From Zasmidium citrigriseum (taxonomy: Eukaryota > Ascomycota > Dothideomycetes > Mycosphaerellales > Mycosphaerellaceae): a stretch of 64,000 bases of DNA. A model generated the notes under the pieces. The model saw only the letters and a program-made list of their open reading frames with translations. It was not told the origin of the DNA and ran no database searches. Within the stretch, counting starts at the first letter, position 1; the number at the start of each line of letters is the position of its first letter. This document shows positions 31,510-45,100 of this stretch, one piece after another. The position numbers were made by a program, and so were the translations under genes. The stretch lies in contig NHNW01000001.1 of NCBI GenBank assembly GCA_002786025.1, forward strand, positions 1,240,001 to 1,304,000. Reading direction: 5' to 3'.

Positions 31510-34500
31510 CCCGATTTAGTAAATAAGACTAACTATATAAGACTCTAGAACTTATAGTAGTATATATACTACTCGTAAGCTTTACTATTACTAAGATAAG
31601 CTTTATTCTTATAGTTATAACTAAGATTTATAGTCTCGATTATCCGACTCGTAAGAAATAGGTATAAATATAGTTATTTATTTTATATTTAACGTAAGTA
31701 CTTTATATAACGATTAAGAATAAATACTAACTATCTATAGGAATCTTATTTTCTTATAGAGCTAGATAGTCTTACTAGGTAGGACGAGTATATTAGTAAT
31801 ACTTATTCTATAATATAGCCTAAATAGCTAGAGATTTAGAAATATTACTTTTTCTATAGTAATATCTAATAACTTACTTAGAGACCTACGAGTAGTATTA
31901 ATTAAGGCTAGTATTATACTAGTATCCTAACTAACTATTCTACTATAGAAATAATAGTCTACGACTTATAAATACGTAGTTAGAAGTACTACCTAGCTAT
32001 TATATCGCTATTAGTAACTACTAGGGTAAGAGTCTCCTACTCTATATAATAACCTTCTTTACTATAGCTCTAGTAGAGAGTATTATAGAATTATCTACCT
32101 AGGGTATTCTAGGACGCTATTACTACTTTATAGTAGCTAGGGTATAGTATCTCTAGATTAATAGCCTTTATATTATTTAAGACGATTAAGATAATTAGGT
32201 ATAGTATACCTTAAAGATAGGCGAAATATATAATAATATATTACTAACTATCCTTACTCGTCTTATTCGTAGCGTAATATAACGCTAGTATACTTAACTT
32301 CTTACTAAATACTAATAGCTAGGTATCTATCCTATACTAGGCTTATTACCTTTCGTAAATAGCTTATAGTCTAGATATAGCCTAATATTCCTACTATCTA
32401 ATCGTACTACTTATTACTCTTAGGCTCCGTAATAGTACCTCTAAAGACCCTCTACTAACTTCTATTAAAAATTATTTTTCCCTATAAGTTTCCTCTAAGA
32501 ATTAATTAGCGTAGAGTAGGATAGAAAACTAATAGCTAATAAAGTAAGGTATAGCCTTCGTAGACTAATATTTAACTATTACTCTAAATAGTATAGACGC
32601 TAGAGCTAATATAATCGCTTTAAGAATAGGCGTTTATACTATCCTATCTACTCGTTTATAGTATCTTTATCGCTTTTCTAGCTAGAGTTAAGATACCCTA
32701 GGCTTCTTAGATATCGTAGCTTTATATCTAGTTAATATACTTCTAGTAACTCGACTCTATCTACTAGTAATAATAACGTAACTATCGTCTTATTCTACTA
32801 CCTCTTTTATAAACGTTCGCGCCCTTAGTCGTTAACTAAATCTAGTATTATACCTTACCCCTATTTAACTATATACGTCTAAGTTAGAAACTTATATAGT
32901 AGATAGATATATAACCGTTAAAAAATCGTATTATATAGTAATAGGTATATCTATAACTTATAGTATAAACTCTAGATATAACTCGTACGACTTACGTTTA
33001 GCTAGTAAATAACTAATAATACTAAGATTAATAGTCTTAATATAATCTAAGTCCTTTAAGAAAGGTCCTCTTAGATAGTAATTATTTATTTCTTAATAGA
33101 GGATTTCGAAGTCTATTAGCAAATAACTATAAATCTACGTACTTAAAGTAATAGTATAGTAATTAAGGAATATCTTATCTTTAATATCTAGAGCCCTAAG
33201 TTCTAAATTTAGTAGGAGAGTAATAGTAAATTAAATACTCTCTCTAATACGAATATCCTAAGGGATCCTAGAGTATATAACTATAAAGTAGTATCTAGGA
33301 TATTATACTACTACTTTATTCTTTCTAAGCTTCCGTTTTATCTATTTTTTTTAATTATTAAACGTTATTTATAGGAAGTAGAGCCTTATCTTAATCGAAG
33401 AATTATTATTTAAGAGATATAATAGTATTAAAGGACTCTAGGAGTTAACGCTAGAGAGCGTCTAGTTAGAGAGAGAGTAAAGGGATTATAGGTAATTTAA
33501 TTATAGTAGCGCCTAAATCGTAATAACCTCGTTTTAATTAGCGTTCTTAAACTCTCTAGATATATCTATTATATCTATTTAGGAAGAAGAGTAAACTTAA
33601 CTTCGAAAATTAATAAATTTTAAGAACGTCTAAAAGTATAGTTAAGAGGTAGTATTAACTCTAAAATAGCTTAACTATAGTTAATATTATACTATTTAGT
33701 AATATAGTATTAAGGAATAGCTTTAGTAATCCTTAGTATTATAGACTACCTATAACTTACCTATTACGTAACTCTATACTAGTAATATTATTCTTAGTAT
33801 ATAGGATACTTTATCGTTATTTCCTTAGATTCTCTTCTTTTTTTATAGAGAATATTATAACCTTTAGTAACGACTCTCTTTTACGTTCTATCTAGGTATC
33901 TAGAAGCTACTACCTATATTATTATTCTCTACTATCCCTAAAGCTACGTAAAGAGTCTATAACTAGGACTCGTAGTACTATAATATCTAGGCTATAAAGT
34001 AAGCGCGTCTATAGACTATAGTTCTAGGGTATAAGGCGCCTTATAGATAGATAGGTATCCTAATACGCTTATTATAAAGCTCGCTACGAGTAGTTAAGTA
34101 ATCTAGACCCCTAGTACTACTAGGAAGGTCTTTAGGAGAGAAGACTTAGTCTTAAAGATACTTTCCTTAAATAGACTAAGCCTATAATAGTAGAGACCTA
34201 GAATACGCTAGTCTAGACTTAGAATATAGCGATTAATACGAACGACTCGATCTAGATATCCGCTTATATTACTAAACTCTAGAAGAAAATTAATTAACTT
34301 AGTTATTAAGCGCTAAACTTAATCGTTCTCGAGGATAGAGAAGAGTTTAACTTTACCTAGTTTTAGAGTATAGCCTTAAGGAAGATAGATAAGAATAGGG
34401 ACCTAAGCCTTACTTTTACTATACTACGCCTCGATAATAGTATAGTAGCCTATAGTAAGGAGTAGGCTAAGGTATAAGACGTAGACGACTTCCTATAGTC

Positions 34501-36858
34501 TATATAAGTATACCTAAAGGAATAGCTTAATACTTTAGATAATTATAAGCTTATACTAGATAAGAACCTCTAACGCGTATCTTACTTTATATATAAATAC
34601 CTTCTATCTAAAAAGTAGTATTAGGAGTAGAAGAAGGAGATACTCGAGGCCTAGGAAGATAGAGAGTAGGTACTTAAAGTAGTTACTTTATTAAGATAGA
34701 AGTAAGATATAATTAAGGGTAAATTATAAGAGAAAGAGACTAAGCTATAGGAAGAGTAGACTATACTTTAAGATACTAAGGAGTAAGTCGTACTTCTACT
34801 TAATATATTACGAGATAATAACTTTAGATATCTATTTATAGATAAGGAGGGTAATACTAAGATACTAGGTAGAGGTATTTTATATAGAGCCTACCTATAA
34901 CGCTCTACTTTTAAGGAGCCTATAGTATACGAGTTAAATTAGCGTAAAATTAATAAGGTACTTTAGCTAAGTAATAATAAAGAGAGTAAAGCTTCTATTT
35001 AGATTCGGAAGACGATATATTAGATACCTCTATATACGCTAGGAGATACTAGGCTCTACTCTTAACTAATCCTACCTCGAGCTATAATAGTAGCGTTTTA
35101 TTCTCTACCTAGATAGCGTACCTAATCGATCGCTCGTACTACTATTAATAAGGATAAAGAAGATAAAGACGGATATATATATATCTACTACTTAAAGAAG
35201 AACCTTATTAAGATACTCTCTTAATTCTCTAGTAATAAGAAAAAGGATAAGTTTAGCTTTAACTACTAGAGAGACTAGATAGAGATATATATAGTATACG
35301 AGCGCGGTTTAGATATTACTAAAATAAATACTATACTATCTAATATAAAGGAAGGTATATACTAGTAGTTATACCTATTCTATACTAAGTTTTATTCTTT
35401 AGAGGAGGTTATTAATAAGCTTAAAGAATCGTATATAGACTACTACGAGAAGGAGTAGTATTAAGCTATATTTAATAAGCTAGTCTAAACTAAGAATAAG
35501 TCCTTTAATATATTCTATACGGAATTTAATAAGTATATCCCCTATTTAATAATAACGCTAGAAGAGATAATACGTAAGCTAAAGAAGAAGTTACGTAACT
35601 ATCTCTAGCGCCCTCTTATAGGTACGAGATTCTCGATAGTTAATAATATAGTTAGGAAGATTCGTAAGATTAAACTCGACCTAGACTAGCTATAAGATAG
35701 GTTAACGCCTATAGAAGGCGGTAGATCTAGAGCTAGTAGTAACGGACGAGGCTTACGTAATAGAGAAGATAGTAGACGTAAGTAGTAAGCTAAGCGACTC
35801 TTTAATAACCTAAAGAAAGAGTATTACTTAAGTAAACTAACTAAAAATAGTAAGCGACTTCTAATCTTAAGCCCTAATAATATTAGTAAGAAGAATAGCT
35901 ACTATATATACTATTAACTAGGCTATACGAAGTATTAGTTAACGTACCTCTACTACTAATACTATAAGCCGTAGTAGGGAGTAGCTATAAACGTAGTTAG
36001 TATAGAATAAGTTTTAATCGACTACGAGCTACTATCTAAGTTAGACTTAAGAAACGCCTAGGCTCTATATTAAAGTATATACTATAGAGTAAGGATATAT
36101 TAAAGAATATTATTAATACGCTAGGAAAGGACCCTCTAGATAAGAAGTAAAAGACTACTAATAAGAATAATATACTAGAAGTACTCTATAAGCTATTAGT
36201 AGCTACTTTAAGTATAATAGAACTACTAAAGAGAAGTTCTTATTTAGTCGTTTATAGAACTATATAGAGAGAACTAGTATAGTATATACTTAATAATAGA
36301 TTATAGTTATAGTTTATAGATACTTATTTTATAAAGAAATATCTTAACTAATAGAAGCTAGCTAATAGATTAATCTAAGGTATAGTAATAGAGCGAACTC
36401 TACTCTCTTTAACTAGGGGTTAGTAAATTAAGCGATTTATTATTAATTACTTACGAGTTATTACGAGTAATATAAATTAAGCTATTAAGATAAGAAATAG
36501 TTAGCTTATAGTTTAAATAAATCGTATCTAATAACTCCTTCTAATATTCCTATAATAATACCCCTTTTATAGTCCTAATATACTCTAACGCGCCTATATA
36601 CTACTACCTAAGTAACTTTAATATTACTATTAACTATAATACCTCTACTATTACTACTACTCTTAGCGCTATTCCTATTATCTCTAGTTATATACCTACT
36701 ATTAATACTATAATAGTACCTAAAGTTATTATCTAGTATTAGTAGAAGGAAATTAACTACTAATTAATTATAGAGGTACGAGTTAACTAAATAACTCGCG
36801 CGATTAATACGAGCAAATAAATTAACTCGCGAGCGATCTATTTAGGTCCGCCGATCCC
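31510..36858. repeat. RIP-saturated repeat block, left
   Basis: About 5.35 kb in which I find no CA or TG dinucleotide by eye between the CA at 31504 and the TG at 36859, while CG and TA are frequent. This is the pattern expected from repeat-induced point mutation of CpA to TpA on both strands to near completion. No ATG and no TGA can exist here, so no frame can start with a normal codon. The interior is low in GC. The DNA is most likely one or more retroelement fragments; only the 35-36 kb part has legible coding relics. No terminal repeats were found, so its boundaries as an element are unknown. Confidence 0.8.
35200..36000 (+). mobile_element. Gag-like relic of an LTR retroelement
   Basis: Read through the many TAG/TAA codons on the plus strand, this stretch has a gag-type helical pattern: EEVINKLKESYIDYYEKE, NKSFNIFYTEFNKYIP, and EEIIRKLKKKLRNYL. 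It is followed by a basic Ser/Gly/Arg segment and a Zn-knuckle-like region (positions about 35,895-35,940). This order fits a capsid plus nucleocapsid reading frame of an LTR element on the plus strand. Sequence to about 36,850 may be protease, then the element stops at the 8-bp repeat. Residues are read from a degenerate sequence, so assignment is tentative. Confidence 0.4.
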
Positions 36859-36865
36859 TGTCTTT

Positions 36866-36953
36866 AACCGCTTGCCCGTTTAACCGTTTAACCGTTTAAC
36901 CGCTTAACCGTTTAACCGTTGAACCGTTGAACCGTTGAACCGTTGAACCGCTA
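36866..36953. repeat. 8-bp tandem repeat, about 11 units
   Basis: Head-to-tail copies of aaccgttt or aaccgttg. The units begin aaccgctt, gcccgttt, then aaccgttt twice, aaccgctt, aaccgttt, then four aaccgttg and a final aaccgcta. The units are in strict 8-bp register from 36866 to 36953. A minus-strand open frame covering it merely translates the repeat. It lies within a dozen bases of the end of the RIP-saturated block. Confidence 0.9.
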
Positions 36954-37321
36954 GTTGTTTTTTGAAGGATTGAAGAGCTTCCGAAGTCGGCACGCGGAGG
37001 TTGCGCCGAGCCCATTTCATTTGCACACGAAAAACTAGTGTACCGCTCCCTAAGCTTGGGCTGAATCATATCTCTTGAAAGACCAGTCAGAGCGCGCCGG
37101 CACGGCATCATCTGATGCACCGGAAGGATAGAACTGGATACTGATAAACATAGACGGAGCGGAGCCAACTCCGAAAGACCGCCATTGTGAAGCAGACATT
37201 GAAGAAGGTGACATGACGCAGAACTTATGGGTCCAGGGCTGTGGTCCTGCTTATACGTACGAGTTATCGCATTTGAGCACAGGAGGTCTCATGCCTCGAG
37301 CTCCCGATCAAGCTCGTCATT
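36954..37321. promoter_or_regulatory. Upstream region of the Zn2Cys6-bZIP gene
   Basis: About 370 bases of normal composition between the tandem repeat and the gene start. It includes the likely promoter; the motifs are not assignable by eye. Confidence 0.4.
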
Positions 37322-38687
37322 ATGAAGCCAAGAAAGAGAGTTTCGAAAGCCGTACGTGTCTATTATCGCTCGCTCGCGCTGAATTGAGACTGATGTTGCC
37401 ATTGGTGCCAGTGTGACCAATGCAAACGTCGCAAGGCAAAGTGCGACGGCAATTTATCGTGCGGCCCATGCGAGAAATTCAAGTCAGTGCGGTATTCTTT
37501 AGTGTTTGAGATTATAGGTGGCTTACTCGTCAAGGCTTCATTGCTCGTATGGCGACTCATCTAAGCAACTTCGCGGACCGGCTTATGTTGCACGCCTGGA
37601 AGACAAGATCGAAGAGCTTCAAGCTCAGCTTCACGAATATCAAACTTCTAAAGATGGCGTCGCTCGGCCCGGCCATGTGTTGGACCCAGACTTGGCCCAT
37701 GCCATTGAATTAGGGGCTGTGAAGCACGCCGACGCTGATGATCCTCAACATATTACTTCCGTGGAACCGTCTGCGTCCGATGTCCAGTCTGCTTATATAG
37801 ACGCAAACAGGAGTCTGCCCACTCCCGACGACAGCATATGCACTGACACGGAGGGCCCCGATTTGCGACCGATTGTACATAACGAGCCCGCCACGACTTG
37901 GCCATCAAACTGCTACACGACGGCCTCGTCAGCCATGACAGTGGCAGAGAGTCCAGTCGATGTCCAGAGTGAGGTGAGCACCGAGGCTACAGTATCTTGG
38001 GACCAGATGTCATACTGGTACGATCAATCTGAAGACCAATTACCGGACCTTAACCATCTACATTGGTCAAACGATGATCTGCTGTTGGCGTCCTTGTCAT
38101 CGAGTCCAGATTTCACGCTCTTTCCGCCCGGCGATAAATCCGACTTAATCCCCTCTGTCGACATGGAGTGTCGAGCAACTGAGTTTTCTTTGCTTCAGCA
38201 GACGACCGGGTCGCATCGCACAGAGAGTGAGCTGGCGAACGGGCTGGAGGAGTTGGCCACAGTCCCCACGGCCTGTAATACTGGAGGTCTCCCAAGGTCT
38301 GAACGTCGCTCGTCGCCGCACTTGGTCCCGCCCGAGTCAAGACCAAGAAGACCCGCGTCTTTCCGCAGCTTCAAACACGAAGACAAGACAATCGAAAAGG
38401 TCGGCGACGATGAGCATCAGTCCTCGATCAAGCACAGCAAGATCGTGGCTTCTCGCGAACGGAATAGATTAGCGGCCGCGAAGTGCCGCATCAAGAAGAG
38501 AATCGATCACGATCAGCTCCTACAGACTGCCAAAGCGATGGAATCTTGTAATCGTAATTTAAAAGAAGAGGTCCTGCACTTAAGGAACGAGCGCGCGTAC
38601 TTGCAAGAGCTGGCTTTGGATCATGAATTTGGAAGGAATACTAGCAGTTGCTGCGATGCGATAAACCTCTTGCGAGCAGAGTCGTAG
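37322..38687 (+). CDS. Transcription factor with Zn2Cys6 and bZIP domains
   Basis: Three exons: 37322-37351, 37412-37482 and 37535-38687, with introns of 60 bp (37352-37411, GTACGT donor) and 52 bp (37483-37534, GTCAGT donor). Together they give 417 aa. The splices build MKPRKRVSKA then CDQCKRRKAKCDGNLSCGPC then EKFKLHCSYG, a complete Zn(II)2Cys6 cluster (CxxC-x6-C-x5-CxxC-x5-C). A linker with GPAYVARLEDKIEELQAQLH follows, as in classical cluster-linker-coiled-coil factors. The middle 200 residues are acidic and Ser-rich. The C-terminus has a bZIP: basic region SRERNRLAAAKCRIKKR (N-x7-R, Atf/CRE type) and a leucine-zipper register L-M-L-L-L through LLQTAKAM, NLKEEVLHL and YLQELALDH. It should bind DNA as a dimer in the nucleus. 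The two DNA-binding domains in one chain are unusual. It is intact although flanked by RIP-saturated DNA on both sides. Confidence 0.82.
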
Positions 38688-39045
38688 CGCCGCCGTCGAA
38701 AGCTAAAGCAAAGCAAGACTTTTAGCAAGTCTTCACAAAGATTGCTTGCCGACGAGAACTTCTTCTTTTGAAAATAGGCGTGTGTGTGTGATTCGAAGAG
38801 CCGCTTGGATGACCACAGAAACGAAAACAGTTTGCAATACGTGCAGGTCCTTGTGGAACGAGTTTAGCTCTCTGGCGGCCGTAGGGAGAAAGGGTTGGCT
38901 CGAAAGGAAGAAGTACAGTAGATGTCGAAGGGGAGGAGAATTTCGAATTTGGCTAAGGTAAGAAGCTACAAAACTATATAATTCTTGAGGACGAACAGCG
39001 GATCGAGCCACTGCTATCTGCTACTAATTTTTCCGGTGCTTTATG
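38688..39045. other. 3' flank of the island
   Basis: About 360 bases downstream of the transcription factor before CA/TG disappear near 39,045. A 92-codon minus-strand frame here is unremarkable. Confidence 0.4.
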
Positions 39046-40379
39046 TTCTTTCTCCCCTTTTTGCCCTTAAGTCCGTAATTAAGCTAGCGTAAAAATAATA
39101 CGATATAGCGGTTTCTTCTATAAGGTTATATCTATATCTTATAGTCTTTCCCCCCTAGTTTCTCCTAGCTATAAACGAGAGGCGGCTATTAATAGGACGG
39201 GTTAGAAATAACGTAAAATACTACTAGAATACCTAAATTTAGCTTACTAATAAACGTTAGCTCTTATTACCCCTAAAAACGCTAATATTATATTACTAAT
39301 AGAAATTTAACGCCTACCGTTTCGTATTAGTAATATTATAATAGAAATAATAGTATTATTACTTATAAACTTAGATAATAGTAGTTAATAGTATTAAATC
39401 TAGGTAGAGTATAGTATACTATAAGGTTATTCTCTATATACCTACTACGCTATAATATTAGCTTCTATAACCTACTACTAACTAAGTAGTTAAGAACGTC
39501 TTATAGTCTTCTATACTATAAGTAAGGATAATAATAGTAATATTTAAATATATTATTATATTATTATACTCTAGTAAGCTATAGATTAAGGTTAATAGAC
39601 TAGGTAAATTATATAAAGAGACTAATATTAAGTATCCTATCTAAAATATATATAGTAAAGAGAATAAGTTTTTAGTTTATAAAGATATAGAAGTTTTACT
39701 TAAAGATACCCTAAGTAATAATATAAATATATAGATTATCGAGCTATAGAAGTAAGGTTAATAAGTAGGCTCTATCCTTAAATAGATATAATAAATAAAT
39801 ATCTACTTAATATTATATCTAACTACCTCTTAGATTATTATAGCTTTATAGTACTTATATAAATACGAAAGGATTACTTATAGAGATATATAGCTAGCTA
39901 ATATCCTAATTAATCTTTAAGGGTACGTTAAAATAGGTTAGTACTAGAAGTAACCTACGAGTCTATATACTAAAGCTTACTAGCGAATATTAGATATAGT
40001 ATACTCGAGTAAGTAATAAGTCTAAATATTAACTATAAAGAGCTTATAAAGATTTTCTATAATCTCCGTTCTTTAGAGAATTATTTAACTAGTATATATT
40101 AAACTTTATATTAACTATACTCTAAAGGTATCTTTAAGAAGATTTTAATAGTAAAGATACTCTATATAGCTCTAGGAAATCTCTAATACTAATATACTAT
40201 AGTATAATTTTACTAAACGAGTACGTAATTAAGATCTTATACTACTAGTTATATAAATAAGAAATCTAAAGGGTTACTATATAGAATAATATAGTCTAAG
40301 GTAGAGTAAAAACGTAATACGTACTAGTACTAACGTTATAGTAATTAATCTTCTATATATCTTCTCTAAACTTAGATAT

Positions 40380-40650
40380 ATTACTTTTACTTATAGAAGT
40401 ATAGTAAAGGTTCTTAAAGTATAAGAATACTTATATATTATAATCTTATATATAAGTACCTTAGAGTAACTATAGATATAAAACTTAGGTAGAAAGTATA
40501 TATTAATAGAGTTAGATAGAAAGTAATAAAGATAGTAAACGCCTTAAGAAGTCTTAATAGATATATTATAGAGTCGTAATCCTAGAAATAATATACGTAT
40601 ACTCTATTTAGCCGAATAGAAGGATAGTAGATAGGCTATATATAAAGTAA
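40380..40650 (+). mobile_element. Possible non-LTR retroelement relic
   Basis: Reading across stop codons on the plus strand gives a pattern (LGRKYILIELDRK, then several Leu/Arg residues) that resembles the region after the thumb of fungal LINE reverse transcriptases. The match is weak and read from RIP-degraded sequence. It belongs to the repeat DNA into which the outer LTR element inserted. Confidence 0.25.
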
Positions 40651-41033
40651 GCGCTTATAAGCCTATAAAGTCTCTAAGTAAGAGTAGCGCGATCTATAGT
40701 ATATAATAGTAGATAATAAAGTATAATATTATAAGTTCTAGAGGTACTATACTAAAATTTATTATCTCGTTATTAGCTAAAATAAGTACCTTTTAATATA
40801 TTAGTCTAGATATAAAATATTCTCTATAAAGTCTATAGCTAATATTATAGTAAAATTAGCGTAATATACTTAAGACTAATAGGAAGCTAGGTTCTTTTAT
40901 AGTAATTCTATATATTACTAGATCTATTATTAATCTTAGGTATTATATAATAAGGTAATAGTATAATACTCTTAAAGACGTTACCTAGTATAAAAATTAC
41001 TATAATAGTACTTCTTTATAAATTAAAGTAGTA

Positions 41034-41038
41034 CTATA
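41034..41038. repeat. Target-site duplication, outer element, left
   Basis: The pentamer ctata abuts the left LTR at 41039 and recurs directly after the right LTR at 54583-54587. This fits the 5-bp duplication made by a Ty3/gypsy integrase. Confidence 0.75.
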
Positions 41039-41238
41039 TATAAGGTTTAGGTAGGAAGCTATAGGTAGAAGCGAGAATAGTAATATATAGGTAAAAATAG
41101 TACGACTCGAATCGATAGAGAAGTCGAAAGGAGAGAGAGGTTAGATCTAGAGAAAACCTTATATACGCTAAGACTAGCTAGGCCTAGAATTAGCTAGGCT
41201 AGCTATAGGCTTCGTTACGTAGGCCTAGGCTTATAATA
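41039..41238 (-). repeat. LTR of outer element, 3' copy (200 bp)
   Basis: 200 bp beginning tataaggtttaggtagg and ending ttataata. It matches 54383-54582 with scattered C/T and G/A differences. The run just inside it (about 41,239-41,262, ttacccctctccctctaag) is a polypurine tract on the minus strand, so this is the 3' LTR of a minus-strand element. Its ends are RIP-altered versions of TG...CA. Confidence 0.85.
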
Positions 41239-41963
41239 TTACCCCTCTCCCTCTAAGAAGGATCGTCCTAGTCCTTAAAAATTATATATTCGCGGAAGTT
41301 TCCGTACTTAGCGCGTAGCGTATAAAGCTAGCGAAATCTTTCGATTCTTTTCTCCTTTTATAATACTATCTATTATCTATAAGTTCCTATCTAGCCTAGA
41401 CTAGGCCTTTCTAACCTCCCTCTTACGTAGCTAATAGCTAACTATAGCTAGCTAGTATTATTAATAGCCTAGCCTAAGCCTATCCTTTACTTTACTTCCC
41501 TCTAATTACCTATCGCCGCCTAGTTACTACTATAGGCTCTATAGCTAAGACTATATTAAAGAACGCCTACTATAATTCTACTAAGAAAGGCCTAGGCTTA
41601 GATAATCTATATATCTACTACCTTCGCTCGTCCGACGAGGTCGAAGACTTACGCGACCTCTACTACCTCCCTACTAAGAAGAAGCCTAATAGAGTCGTCG
41701 CTAAATACTACTAGTACTCCTATAACTATAACTATACCTACTTCTAGGTAAGAATTAGTAGTTCTACCCTCGTCTAGCCTATTCTAACCCCTTCTTTAGA
41801 TCCCTACGAGTAATAAGAACGAGTAGTAGAAGCTTTATAGTAAGATCGAGGCCGCCTAAGGTAAGTATAGTAAGGTCTTAGCTAATAAGATTATCGTCTT
41901 TACTAGTAATATTAAGAAGTAAGTTATTACTAGGCTTCTTTATATATTCTAGGCTATTCTAAC

Positions 41964-42138
41964 TATTACGATTTCGTCTAGTCGCTTCGTAGGTGCCTAG
42001 GGTATCGAGTTACGTAATCTAGGTTATATAACCGATATTACGTAACCTAGCCTATCTTCTTTAGCTCTAAGCTTTCGTCTCGACTTCCTTCCTTATACTT
42101 TCGTCGATTTAGATAGCTACTTAATCGATATCTTAATA
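41964..42138 (+). repeat. LTR of inner element, 5' copy (175 bp)
   Basis: 175 bp, beginning tattacgatttcgtc and ending gatatcttaata, preceded by ctaac (41959-41963). It matches 48498-48672 closely, with a few C/T and G/A differences. Confidence 0.88.
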
Positions 42139-45100
42139 GTACGAAAGTATTACTACTCTACTAACGATAATATTATTAGTCCGATAAACTACTACGCCTT
42201 CTAATTCGTTACTACCTTATACCGACCCTTCTAGAAAACTCTATACTAACGTTACCTTCTATCGCCTATCGAAGATAGATAGTAGTTACTATTCCTTAGA
42301 GGGACCTCCGCCTTATCTACCTTCCGAATACCTACCTTTAGATTATTACGCTCGACTATTACGTATCGAAACTACCCGAGAACCTCGTATTAACGACGAG
42401 TTCCGCGATAAGCTCCTATAAGACGACCGAATCCTTAGCGACTTTAAAGCCTTTAAGGAGTAAATTAAGTAACAATTTCCTAACGCCTTAGACGCTAGCG
42501 TTATTAAGAACTATTATAATCGTATTACGCGACTTTAAGAGCTAGCCGACGACCTAACTAAAGAGTATACCGACGCCGAGCTACGAATCGACGACCTATA
42601 GAACTACCTAGACGATACCTAATAGTAGGTAGAATCGTACTAAGCTACTAGTACTAGTCTAGATAATTAGTATAAGTAAGAGCGCGCCGAGAATACGAGG
42701 ATTAGCGATAAGCTCTTAAGGGCGTATAACGCTTACGTAACGTTATAACGCTAAAACGGTAAGCTAGTCTAATAACTAGCTAATCTATAGGCCTAGTACG
42801 ATTAACTACGTAATACTACTCGTAGATTAAGTAACGATAACGCTCGCCTTAATAACCCCTCGATATTAGCTACTACTACTACTACTACTACTACGGCCGC
42901 TACGAATCCCCTTAGCTAAGCTAGCCTAACGCTCTTTAGTAGTATATATACGGCTTAGAAGCGCCTAGCTATTAATAACTTAGCTATACTACTACTACCC
43001 CCTACCCTAGCGTTTTAACTAAATACCCCTAACTAGGTAGCGGCCCTTATTAACGCCCTCGGTAGCTACGGCTCTAGCTCTAAATCTACGAAGGTACCTA
43101 ACCTTAAGTACTTCGATAGTAATCGGAAGAAACTAGATAGTTTCTTAATAAGCCTAGGCGTTAAGCTATAGCTTAACGCCGACTACTACCTATCCGAGTA
43201 AGACTAAATAATATACGCTTATTTAAGGTTAGAGGTCGGCTCGCGCGCCGAGACTACGATACGTCCGTATATATAGTCGACTACTACTAGCGGCTAGCGT
43301 TATCTACTTACTAATATTACTAAATTTACTCGGTACCTTAAGTAAGCCTTCGGAGACCTAGACGAGGAGAATATAGCCTACTATAGGATAAAGAACTTAT
43401 AATAGCGTAACCGTAAGTTCGCTTACTACCTCGTAGAGTTTAATCGCTAGAATTCTATCCTCTACTACGAGGGCCGTACCTATATTAACGCTCTTAAGGA
43501 TAGCCTCTTATACGAGCTTAAGATAACGCTAGCTAATATATACGACGAGCCCGATAACTTCGACGACCTCTACCTCCGTCTTACTAAACTCGATAACCGA
43601 CTAAGGGCCTAGCGTAATAAGTAGCGTTAGCCTACCGCTACTATAGGCCTAGCTAACCTACTAACTAGTAATCTACTAGCTCCTCGTAACGCTTAGGGTT
43701 AGTTTACTACTCTAGCTCCTATCGCTCTAGTACCGTAAGCTACTATACTAGCGCCTACCGTAATAATAACGACGACTACTACTACCCCTACTAGTAACCT
43801 AATAGACCTATCGGCTTTCTAGTATAACTAGCTTATAGGCTAACGCTATAGGCCTATCGATAATATAGAGCGTAAGCGCCGCCGAGCTAATAACCTCTAC
43901 TTCTACTATACTAACCCTAGCTACTAATTTAGCGAGACTAGCTATCTAGTATTCGTAAGACGTACTACTACTCGCGCTACCGCCGCTTAATATACTACCG
44001 CTAACGTCTCCGCTATCGATACTACCTCCGCTCCGCCGACGACTCCCCCTTAGTAGCCGTAGTAGTAGTTAAAAGAGTAGCTCCTAATAATAGTCGCCGC
44101 CTAGAGCCTATATATAGCGATAAAAATATAAACGAAGAAGAGCTACGAAAACCTAAAAATACTATAAATATTATACTAACGTCGCCGAGCCTATTACTAT
44201 TACTATTATTATCTACGAAATAGAAGGTTATATATATTAGTATAACTATATTAGATACTCTACTACCGTAAGACGACGCCGAGTACCTAGTACTAGCGTA
44301 CGCCGTTACTAGCTTAAACTTAGCTCTTAATAACGATAGATTATATTAATTATAAGTTATACTTAACGACGGCTATACTAGCTCTTCCTTTATAGACTCT
44401 TATTACGCGTAACTATATTATTTAACCCTATATCCTCTACCTACGCTATAGCGTCTTACTACCTTTAACGGCTCCTTCGCCGCTAATATAATATATTATA
44501 TAAAGGCCTCTATTAATATCGCTAGCTACCGTAAATATCGAGCCTTCTACGTTACTAAGTTAGGCTAGTACCCTATAATCCTTAGAATACTATAGCTCTA
44601 ATAATATAACTCTTATATTAACTAGTCTACTTATACTCTAATATTTAACTCTAAGTACTACCGTAAGTACTATAACCCTTATAATACTATCGTTCGAGCC
44701 GTTAGGCTCTTATACGCTACTAAATACGCCTAGATATACGACGCGCCTTAACCCTTAATAACTAATAATAACGAAGGATTATTACCCGCCGTTAAGTAGT
44801 ACCTTATTAACGACGTAGAGGCTAGCGGCCTACTATATAAAATAAGACGATACTACGGATTACGTAATATAAACGAACGAGCTACTACTCTAAACCGATT
44901 TATAGCGCCGCGCTATAACGAACCTCTACCTACTAATAACTACTCGCCGCCGCCTTCGCGACTACTAACGATATCGATTAGATCCGTTACCTTAGGCCTA
45001 GTTAGTACTAGTGTCTTTAAGACGCTTACTAAGCGTAAGGATTATTAGTTTTTTACTACTACGTTAAGCGATATCGAAAAAGAGATAGCTCTTAAGAAAT

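Noticed and set aside
36866..36953. CRISPR-like array
   Set aside because: Units are 8 bp in tandem with no spacers, in a fungal genome.
36896..37168. 90-codon minus-strand frame
   Set aside because: It translates the 8-bp tandem repeat at its C-terminal end (repeating F-N-G-S-T), and the rest has no motif.
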